IMG/VR virus record: IMGVR_UViG_3300032516_000233
Span: 1 to 21,215 of that record
Reading direction: 5' to 3' (one strand)
Source: a virus
Length of the DNA stretch: 21,215 nucleotides
In this document: positions 13,628 to 19,081 of the stretch, piece by piece
Layout: every line of letters starts with the position of its first letter
Position numbering within the stretch: position 1 is the stretch's first letter
Notes under the pieces: model-generated
Told to the model about the DNA's origin: nothing
Database searches by the model: none
The model's input: only the letters and a program-made list of their open reading frames with translations
Program-made: the position numbers and the translations under genes

Positions 13628-14970
13628 GCCTGAAGCATCGATTCGAGAGCGAGGCGGTTGATGCGGCTGACACGACGAAGCTGCGCCCGTCAGACTGGGG
13701 CTCGATCTTCACGGACTACGTGGCTAATCCAACGCACGTGTTTAGTGGGGGCGTCGAAGGCTCGTTGCTTTTGTATTCCGTGGCGGCTCCCGACAAGGTG
13801 GCATGGCTGGCGGCTCCTGTGGCGGGGCAAATCCTGGTCTCGAATGGGATCGGCGCCGCACCTATCTGGGGTGGGAATGCGCTTTTTGTGAATCCCACAA
13901 CAGGGGAGGTTGGCATCGGAACGACAAGTCCAGTAAGTGGATCCGCGCTAACTTCTGGTGGGAACCTGGCCTTTCGTTTGGTCATTGCCCCTGGTGCACT
14001 GACAGGCGGCGCGCCGACAGCAGGCGGCGGCGTTGACGATGGGGCGCATCTATATAAGGTGACGTTTGTTACGGCGGTTGGTGAGACTGAACTCGGTACG
14101 GTCTCGTCTGTCGTGACCACGGGCGGCGGCAATAATACCATCCCGCTTAGCGCGATTCCCATCTCATCTGATCCTCGGGTGACGGGTCGGAAGATCTATC
14201 GAACCAAGGCGGGTACGGTTACCTATTTCCTCGTCGTGACTCTCGCGAACAACTCAGTTACGACGTGCATCGATGCGGCCTCTGATGCGAGCCTGGGTTC
14301 TGACGATTGGATCAACCGCAATAACTTGACCGCGGGCGTGATCACGGCCACGGATGTCGCGACCTATCCGATCGGCATTGCCTCAACCAACAACACAGGA
14401 TGGGGCAAGGCCGTACTAAACGCGAACAGGCGGGGGGCGCATCTGGCAGCGTTCGCAGTCTACAGTCTATTAAACAACAGGGATGGGGATAGCAACAGTG
14501 GGTTTGGCGCGAATACGCTCCGGATGAACGTGGATGGGAACTCGAACACGGCCGGGGGGACGGCCGCCCTCTATTCCAACGTCGACGGGAGTGGGAATGC
14601 TGCTTGGGGAGTGAGTGCCGGGACGTTCAATTTGGCTGATGGTGGCACGTTTCTTGGGACCCTCACTGGATTCAGCACCACGACGCAGGGTGGCGGGGTC
14701 TTTGTGGGGTATGGCGCTGGCTACCACGAAACCGCAGCGATGAAGCTGTTCATCGACAATGCCCTTCGGGCGAGCGAAGCCGATGGGCGAGCAAAGGCGC
14801 TGATCTATGGCATCTTCAACGCGGCCACGGCAAGCCAGGTGCTGGCCTTTAACGCGGCGACTATCGGTATGGTGTACCTGCCGACCTATGCAGACGAAGC
14901 CGCAGCGGCGGGCCTAGCGAGCGGGACGCTTTATCGGTCGGCTACGGGCGAACTACGGATCAAGCTGTAA
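13624..14970 (+). CDS. Fibre-like protein with Ig-like module and YadA-head-like repeats
   Basis: I choose GTG 13624 (GTGA overlap with the upstream stop), giving 448 residues; an earlier in-frame TTG at 13600 is possible. The domains in order are: an N-terminal attachment region (1-60), the NPTTGEVGIGTTSP motif (90-103) frequent in phage fibres, an Ig-like module (about 121-228) related to that in the connector, and Asn/Gly-rich units (about 285-365; GDSNSGFGANTL, GNSNTAGGTAAL, GSGNAAWGVSAG) that fit the left-handed beta-roll of YadA-type trimeric heads. The C-terminal LPTYADEAAAAG...GTLYRSATGELRI pattern is common at the ends of phage fibres. Base use is less GC-rich than the neighbours. 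A location in the neck suggests whisker-type or head-tail fibres. Confidence 0.8.
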   Translation: MSLKHRFESEAVDAADTTKLRPSDWGSIFTDYVANPTHVFSGGVEGSLLLYSVAAPDKVAWLAAPVAGQILVSNGIGAAPIWGGNALFVNPTTGEVGIGTTSPVSGSALTSGGNLAFRLVIAPGALTGGAPTAGGGVDDGAHLYKVTFVTAVGETELGTVSSVVTTGGGNNTIPLSAIPISSDPRVTGRKIYRTKAGTVTYFLVVTLANNSVTTCIDAASDASLGSDDWINRNNLTAGVITATDVATYPIGIASTNNTGWGKAVLNANRRGAHLAAFAVYSLLNNRDGDSNSGFGANTLRMNVDGNSNTAGGTAALYSNVDGSGNAAWGVSAGTFNLADGGTFLGTLTGFSTTTQGGGVFVGYGAGYHETAAMKLFIDNALRASEADGRAKALIYGIFNAATASQVLAFNAATIGMVYLPTYADEAAAAGLASGTLYRSATGELRIKL

Positions 14971-15014
14971 GCCCAGTCGGGCAAGGAACCGCGAGACCGG
15001 GAGGATAGAACATT

Positions 15015-15224
15015 ATGGCCACCATCGAACAGCATCTCCGGGTCCTAGCAGGCGATCTCGTGTTGCGCATCGCGGCGTTGCAGTCGGAAAACGATGCCCT
15101 ACTGGAAGAACTCGCGAAGCGGCCCTTGCCGGGCGCACCTCCGCCGTCCGCGCCGGAGATGCCGGGGCAACTCGTACCGAAGCCGCCGAAACCGGGCGCG
15201 TCGAAGAAAGCTATGAATGCCTAG
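15015..15224 (+). CDS. Small coiled-coil and proline-rich protein
   Basis: A 69-residue protein with GGGAGGA upstream. Residues of about 5-36 form an amphipathic helix with coiled-coil spacing (VLRIAALQSENDALLEELA). The rest is Pro/Lys/Ala-rich (PLPGAPPPSAPEMPG, KPPKPGASKK) and probably disordered. It may be an oligomerising accessory protein of the neck. No family is recognised. Its end overlaps a short degenerate frame. Confidence 0.6.
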   Translation: MATIEQHLRVLAGDLVLRIAALQSENDALLEELAKRPLPGAPPPSAPEMPGQLVPKPPKPGASKKAMNA

Positions 15225-15291
15225 TTATTCCAGCCTCTCCGCCGTCTCCACAACGCGCGCGGAGTTGCACGTGTTCTACGGCGAAGGTTAG
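15217..15291 (+). pseudogene. Possible remnant copy of the tail-completion gene start
   Basis: A 24-residue frame from ATG 15217 reading PSYSSLSAVS, close to the start of the tail-completion protein about 165 bases downstream (PSYSALSPVS). It then continues with ELHVFYGEG, close to the internal segment RLHVF. This looks like the two ends of a copy with the middle deleted. The peptide could also be translated as it stands. Similarity rests on short strings, so the call is weak. Confidence 0.3.
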
Positions 15292-15293
15292 CG

Positions 15294-15386
15294 ATGAAAA
15301 CAGGCGGTAAGCATTCACCGGAGACCAAGGAAATCCGCGCGCTTACTGGGTGGCCGCGGAAGACCAAGATAGGGGCTGCCGCGTGA
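15294..15386 (+). CDS. 30-residue basic peptide
   Basis: A short frame from ATG 15294 to TGA 15386, which overlaps the next gene's GTG start as GTGA. The peptide is basic (five Lys, two Arg) with no hydrophobic segment and includes GWPRKTKIG. The overlap suggests that its translation delivers ribosomes to the tail-completion start. Function is unknown. Confidence 0.4.
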   Translation: MKTGGKHSPETKEIRALTGWPRKTKIGAAA

Positions 15387-15814
15387 GCCCCTCATATAGC
15401 GCGTTAAGTCCAGTGAGTGCGGCGATCTTCACCGCGCTGAATGTCGCAGCGTTGACGGCGCTGGCGCCGGGCGGGGTGGGCGATGCGGTTGCACAAGTGA
15501 CGACGTTCCCCTACGTGCTCTACGAAGTCAGCGAGCGCGTGATGGGTGGGCTGGGCAGCAAGCCTGGCACGGGGAAGCGAAGCTTGGAGGTGGATCTTAG
15601 ACTACACGTGTTCAGTACGCATATCGGCTTCAGTGAAGCACAGGCCGTGATGGCGAAGTGCATCGAGCTTCTGAAGGATCCTCCGGCTGTGGCGGGCTAT
15701 GGCAGTTGGGCCATTTTCCACGATGAGACCATCCCGCTCGCGGGTGAGACCGTCGCAGGCGTCCGGGTCAATGAACTGGTCGCCAACATGCGGCTATACG
15801 TGAGCGAGAACTAG
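15383..15814 (+). CDS. Tail completion protein (DUF3168-like)
   Basis: A 143-residue protein from GTG 15383 (GTGA overlap). It matches the DUF3168 / gp17-type tail terminator proteins that cap the tail tube and join it to the head: an N-terminal helix with SAAIFTALNVAALTALAPGG, the TFPYVLYEVS strand, the RSLEVDLRLHVFS central strand, a helix EAQAVMAKCIELLKD and a C-terminal beta region (NELVANMRLYV). Length and place (after head closure, before the tail tube) are as expected. The frame extends upstream to 15350, but the GTGA overlap is the better start. Confidence 0.85.
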   Translation: MSPSYSALSPVSAAIFTALNVAALTALAPGGVGDAVAQVTTFPYVLYEVSERVMGGLGSKPGTGKRSLEVDLRLHVFSTHIGFSEAQAVMAKCIELLKDPPAVAGYGSWAIFHDETIPLAGETVAGVRVNELVANMRLYVSEN

Positions 15815-15827
15815 CGGGAGGCGTGAC

Positions 15828-16079
15828 ATGGGCAGAACCGTTCCATTTGCTGAGCGTCATTGGCCGGCTGAGCCCGGCTCGTTTGAGACCATGACCGGCA
15901 CGTCGCATACCACCATCAAGGTGCCCGGTATCCTCGGGGCTGATGGTCGGCCGGCGCGCCTTCCTCGCCATGCAAATTGTCCGCAGTGTGGGGCCGGCGC
16001 GGACCAGCGTGTGAAGTCCGGCGGGTTCGGAACCCCTCACGAGACGTGCCAGAAATGCGCGTTTGAGTTCCCGGAGTAA
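15828..16079 (+). CDS. Small zinc-ribbon protein
   Basis: An 83-residue protein with GGGAGG ahead of ATG 15828. Two CxxC pairs (CPQC at 51-54, CQKC at 74-77) form a zinc ribbon, with the knuckle C-P-x-C-G followed by a 19-residue loop. The rest is polar. It is encoded directly before the tail tube, three bases upstream of that start. It may be an assembly factor or a virion component; no specific partner can be read. Confidence 0.7.
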   Translation: MGRTVPFAERHWPAEPGSFETMTGTSHTTIKVPGILGADGRPARLPRHANCPQCGAGADQRVKSGGFGTPHETCQKCAFEFPE

Positions 16080-16082
16080 CCC

Positions 16083-17087
16083 ATGGGCAAATATGGTTCG
16101 ACCCAAGTCAGCGTTCTCGTAGATGGCTACAACCTCACGGCCGCGCTGGCCGAGAGCATCACGCGCAGTACCGAGGCGATCACCCAGCAGACCAACCCGT
16201 TCGGGGTTGCGTCTGAGCAACACACGCCCGTGGGGCTGGCCAAGGGCACACTCGTGGTCGGCGGTGGGCTCTTCGATGAAGCGGTTGATGCGCTGCACGC
16301 GGGTATTGCCGGCAGCGGCCTCGGCGTGAGTCGCATTGTCTGCGTCTGCGACCAGGGGCAGACCGCCGGGAAACATTTCTGTGGCTACCAGGGGGCCTAC
16401 TCGCAGAAATACGAAGTACTCGACTCCAATGGCCAGTTGACGAAGGCCAACGTCACCTACCAGGTCTCGGGCAAGGTGGACGAAGCCGCGGTCATCCTCC
16501 ATGAACTCAAAACGAAGACAGCGGACTGGGTCACAACACCATCGCCCTATGACTCGGCGGATGATCCACTCGCGGAGCAGATTCCAATCGCGACATCCAG
16601 TCTTGCCAGCCCCAGCCTCATTACCACCACGGACAATCATGGTCTTGTCTCAGGAGATGTGGTGGCGATCTTTGGGCACACCAGTGTGACGCCGGACATC
16701 AACGACTCGGGGGCTGGGGCCTGGCAGTACATCGGTCATATCGCCACGGTGACCGGGCTGAAGACGTTCACCATCCCCGTCAATGTGTCGAATGATGGCG
16801 TGGGCGGCTACTGCGTCTGCGTGTCGAAAGCGACGGGCGGCGCGGGGTATCTCCAGGTGACGGCCGGCAGCGGATTCACGGGCGCGGTGGCGAGGGTTAT
16901 CCACGCCGTGGATGCATCGACCTGGGCGGATTTGGCGGTGTTCACGGATACAGGTGTGGATTTCAGCACGGCGCAACGTGTAGCGACAGTCACACCGACG
17001 ACGCAGGTGCGTCGGTATCTGGCCTGCCAGTGTCTCTATGCAGGTGCGGGCACTCAAACTGTGTTCGTAGGCTTCACTCGTGGATGA
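16083..17087 (+). CDS. Tail tube protein, long form with extra C-terminal domains
   Basis: The tube subunit polymerises to the conduit for DNA. Residues of about 1-145 are shared with the shorter tube gene downstream (GKYGSTQVSV, the TQQTNPFGVASEQHTPVGLAKG block, FDE/FDD). In this copy two domains follow: residues of about 165-250 carry the ITTTDNHGLVSGDVVAIFGH motif and a KTFTIPVNV strand, a small beta module common in phage proteins; residues of about 252-334 (GYLQVTAGSGFTGAV, RRYLACQCL, VFVGFTRG) look like a further surface domain. These would project from the tail. Its end overlaps the next start by eight bases. Confidence 0.85.
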   Translation: MGKYGSTQVSVLVDGYNLTAALAESITRSTEAITQQTNPFGVASEQHTPVGLAKGTLVVGGGLFDEAVDALHAGIAGSGLGVSRIVCVCDQGQTAGKHFCGYQGAYSQKYEVLDSNGQLTKANVTYQVSGKVDEAAVILHELKTKTADWVTTPSPYDSADDPLAEQIPIATSSLASPSLITTTDNHGLVSGDVVAIFGHTSVTPDINDSGAGAWQYIGHIATVTGLKTFTIPVNVSNDGVGGYCVCVSKATGGAGYLQVTAGSGFTGAVARVIHAVDASTWADLAVFTDTGVDFSTAQRVATVTPTTQVRRYLACQCLYAGAGTQTVFVGFTRG

Positions 17088-17301
17088 TGCCCGTCTATCA
17101 GCGGCGCTGACCTCGGCCGCCGAGACGGAGCGGGCGGTGCGGTTCCATCTGGATCATACGGAGAGTCCGGCGGAACTGGCGCGCGGATGGGACGCCTATC
17201 GCAACGCCGTGGGGTTACGGAAGGCGCTGGAGAAGTGGGTCGAGACGCGAGCGTTTCGCGCCACCCACATAGACGTCGATCGGGAACTCGTCGGTCGTTG
17301 A
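17080..17301 (+). CDS. Small helical protein between the tail tube genes
   Basis: A 73-residue protein starting at GTG 17080, inside the last codons of the tube gene. It is charged and likely all helical (ERAVRFHLDHTESPAELARGW, RNAVGLRKALEKWVETRAF) with no hydrophobic segment and no Cys. It is not the frameshifting chaperone, which is found further downstream. No family is recognised. A role in tube assembly is only suggested by position. Confidence 0.6.
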   Translation: MDDARLSAALTSAAETERAVRFHLDHTESPAELARGWDAYRNAVGLRKALEKWVETRAFRATHIDVDRELVGR

Positions 17302-17308
17302 TAAACAA

Positions 17309-17391
17309 GCCCGCCTCGCTTCACAGCAGTCGCTGTCGCGCGTGGCCGCCTTCATTCACAGACGCTCGCTGCACGCGAGCGGAAGGCGGGC
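17309..17391 (+). other. Structured leader of the short tail tube gene
   Basis: GCCCGCCT at 17309-17316 is complementary to AGGCGGGC at 17384-17391, which contains the likely ribosome site of the gene starting at 17395. Between them lie a 7-bp hairpin (17363-17369 with 17375-17381) and a 5-bp hairpin (17323-17327 with 17332-17336). Folding could hide the ribosome site and so lower expression of this copy. Confidence 0.5.
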
Positions 17392-17394
17392 ATC

Positions 17395-17823
17395 GTGGCC
17401 AAATACGGATCCACCGTCGTCACCGTGACCATCGCGGCGTCCCCCGGGGGGGCCGCGAAGATCATCACACCCTACGTCACCAGCATCTCGGGGCTGGCGA
17501 TTGAGGCGCTGACCCAGCAGACCAACCCCTTCGGCGCGACCTCCGAAGAGCACACTCCGACGGGTCTCGTGAAGACTCCCGACATCGTGCTGTCCGGGTT
17601 CTTCGATGACACGGCAGACGTGGGCTCTTGGACCGTGCTGAAGCAGGTGGCGGGCGACATTGCCACGGCCAGCGTGGGCCGCATCCTGACCATCCTCGCC
17701 GCGACGGGGGCGACGTTCACGGTCACAGTGCACCTGGTCAAGACCGAGATCCTCTGCAAGAACGGGAACTTGACCGAGTACGCGACCACCCTCCGCCAGA
17801 AGTCGGCCGGGGTCTGGTCGTAG
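17395..17823 (+). CDS. Tail tube protein, short form
   Basis: A 142-residue protein from GTG 17395. It aligns with the first 145 residues of the long tube protein: MAKYGST, EALTQQTNPFGATSEEHTPTGLVK and GFFDD, with a 17-base identical DNA stretch (16182-16198 and 17512-17528). It lacks the extra C-terminal domains. A single-domain tube subunit of this length is the more normal form, so this copy may be the main tube protein and the long one a decorated variant, or the reverse. The leader upstream is strongly structured. Confidence 0.8.
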   Translation: MAKYGSTVVTVTIAASPGGAAKIITPYVTSISGLAIEALTQQTNPFGATSEEHTPTGLVKTPDIVLSGFFDDTADVGSWTVLKQVAGDIATASVGRILTILAATGATFTVTVHLVKTEILCKNGNLTEYATTLRQKSAGVWS

Positions 17824-17838
17824 TTCGTTTCGTCTCAC

Positions 17839-17883
17839 GGCGCTGGTCCGGCCGGGGCCTTCCGCTCCGGTCTGCCCGGCGCC
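17839..17883 (+). other. GC-rich stem-loop between tube and chaperone genes
   Basis: A 7-pair stem (17852-17858 with 17864-17870, one G-U) with a 5-base loop sits inside an outer GGCGC/GCGCC pairing (17839-17843 with 17879-17883). No T-run follows, so it is not a standard terminator. Its place between the highly expressed tube gene and the chaperone would fit attenuation or transcript processing. Confidence 0.45.
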
Positions 17884-17899
17884 CTCATAGGAGTGCAGT

Positions 17900-18334
17900 A
17901 TGTTCATCTTCGCCTCTCGCACGATCAAGGTCATCGAGATCCCGTTTGATGTACCGAACACTGTGACCATCCAGCGCTTGGCCGGGCGCCATCTCCAGAA
18001 GGCCCACGACGCCAACCTCCAGGAGTCTGTGGACTCGCTCAAGCGCATGGGCGGGCCGGCGTTCCAGCGTGAGCTGGCGGGGATGGGTGACGCGGCCGAG
18101 CGCGCCAAGCAGGTGGCCGAGCATCAGGCCGATCCGATGAACGGCTATGACCCCTACGTGCTGATGCAGTGCGGGATCAAGGCATGGAGCTACCCCGAGC
18201 CGGTGACGCCCGAGAGCATCGAAGATCTGGATGAAGAGGCGGTCGCATTCCTCTCCCGCGAGATCCTGAAGCTGTCGAAGCCGGGGCTGTTCCAGACGGG
18301 TGAGGAAGCCAAGGCGGAGCAAAAAAACGACTGA
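17900..18334 (+). CDS. Tail assembly chaperone, G-type product
   Basis: A 144-residue protein with AGGAG upstream of ATG 17900. It is the unshifted product of the chaperone pair that keeps the tape measure protein soluble and guides tube subunits, as lambda gpG does. Residues are mostly helical and acidic at the end (SIEDLDEEAVAFLSREILKL). Central QKAHDANLQESVDSLKRMG and DPYVLMQCGIKAW fit the family. The last codons CAA AAA AAC GAC TGA contain the A_AAA_AAC slip site. Position just before the tape measure and the length fit. Confidence 0.85.
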   Translation: MFIFASRTIKVIEIPFDVPNTVTIQRLAGRHLQKAHDANLQESVDSLKRMGGPAFQRELAGMGDAAERAKQVAEHQADPMNGYDPYVLMQCGIKAWSYPEPVTPESIEDLDEEAVAFLSREILKLSKPGLFQTGEEAKAEQKND

Positions 18335-18657
18335 CGGTCCTCGCCAGGTTTCTGGATGACGATGGACCGCAGCCATTCGCGCACTGGCTCGGCAGGATTG
18401 CGGAGGCGTTCACCTGCACGCCCTCGGTGGCGTATCGGGAATGGCTGATCGCGCCGGCTGGGCTCCTCGAGGAAATCATCGAGGCGCGGGCCTTCGAATC
18501 AGCGAAGGGCATCTACGACCGGCTGAGTGACTACGACGAGAAGACGCGGATGAAGCTGATGAGGGACCCGCTGATGCAACTGGTGCGGGAGATTGACTTA
18601 GCCATCGCCGCTGAAGAGATCAAGAAGCGGCGCGGGGAGCAGGGACACGATGCCTGA
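17900..18657 (+). CDS. Tail assembly chaperone, GT-type -1 frameshift fusion
   Basis: Ribosomes slipping one base back at 18322-18328 continue in the next frame, which has no stop from the slip site to TGA 18657. The fusion would be 252 residues: the first 143 of the G product followed by 109 (beginning RLTVLARFLDDDGPQP). The T part is helical, with LLEEIIEARAFESAKGIYDR and a charged end (EEIKKRRGEQGHDA), similar to other T domains that bind the tape measure. A separate start at GTG 18427 would give only 76 residues, lacks a good ribosome site and would cut off the conserved region. Frameshifting is therefore the more likely route. Confidence 0.85.
18322..18328 (+). promoter_or_regulatory. 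-1 ribosomal frameshift slippery heptamer
   Basis: A_AAA_AAC in the zero frame is a canonical X_XXY_YYZ heptamer, two codons before the zero-frame stop (GAC TGA). It lies within a run of seven A in a GC-rich gene, so chance occurrence is unlikely. The downstream frame is open, and the neighbours are those of lambda G/T. Confidence 0.9.
18335..18369 (+). other. Likely frameshift-stimulating hairpin
   Basis: CGGTCC at 18335-18340 can pair with GGACCG at 18364-18369. Inside, CCAG (18344-18347) pairs with CTGG (18352-18355) around GTTT. The stem starts six bases after the slippery heptamer, within the 5-9 base spacing typical for -1 frameshift stimulators. Confidence 0.6.
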
Positions 18658-19081
18658 TGCGATACAGGTGGCTGTCGAGGCTGAGCGTGTGCTCTGGATG
18701 CTCGATCATGCCGCCGTGGATTTTGCGAACCGGCTTCATGCGGCGTGCCTGGAGACGGCGCAAGCCGTCGCCGACGAAGCGCGTAGGCGCATCGCGCGAT
18801 CGGCTGGGCCATGGAACAAATATGACGTTCCAACGTGGACGAAAATCCATTGGGAACGGTCTCGGGATCGTAAGGGGTATGTCGTGATGGCCTACGACAC
18901 GGGCGGGCACGGCAAGGGCGGTCGTACCACACAGCATCACGTTGACCTCTACTTAGAACGGGGAACGATGCTGATGCACGCGCAGCCGTTTCTGGAGCCG
19001 TCCGTGCGCGTGGAAATGGGGCCGCACTATCGACGTCTTGAAGAATCACTCCAGCGCGTCATTGATGAGGTAAATCGCTGA
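18650..19081 (+). CDS. HK97 gp10-like tail/neck protein
   Basis: A 143-residue protein whose ATG lies inside the end of the chaperone T frame (8-base overlap) with GGGGAG upstream. The C-terminal pattern VDLYLERGTMLMHAQPFLEPSV, with the x-x-G-T-x-x-x-x-A-Q-P-F-L core, is the signature of the HK97 gp10 family (tail completion/neck protein). The N-terminal half is helical (LHAACLETAQAVADEARRRIA). Members usually sit between head closure and the tail terminator; here it stands after the chaperone and directly before the tape measure, with which its stop overlaps by one base (TGATG). Confidence 0.78.
   Translation: MPDAIQVAVEAERVLWMLDHAAVDFANRLHAACLETAQAVADEARRRIARSAGPWNKYDVPTWTKIHWERSRDRKGYVVMAYDTGGHGKGGRTTQHHVDLYLERGTMLMHAQPFLEPSVRVEMGPHYRRLEESLQRVIDEVNR

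Noticed and set aside
15768-16640. Long minus-strand open frame opposite the tail genes
   Set aside because: It runs opposite three supported + strand genes and shows only mirror-type composition.
18427-18657. Independent gene starting at GTG 18427
   Set aside because: The frame is open back to the slippery site, no ribosome site is present, and conserved sequence precedes the GTG; the frameshift fusion explains it better.
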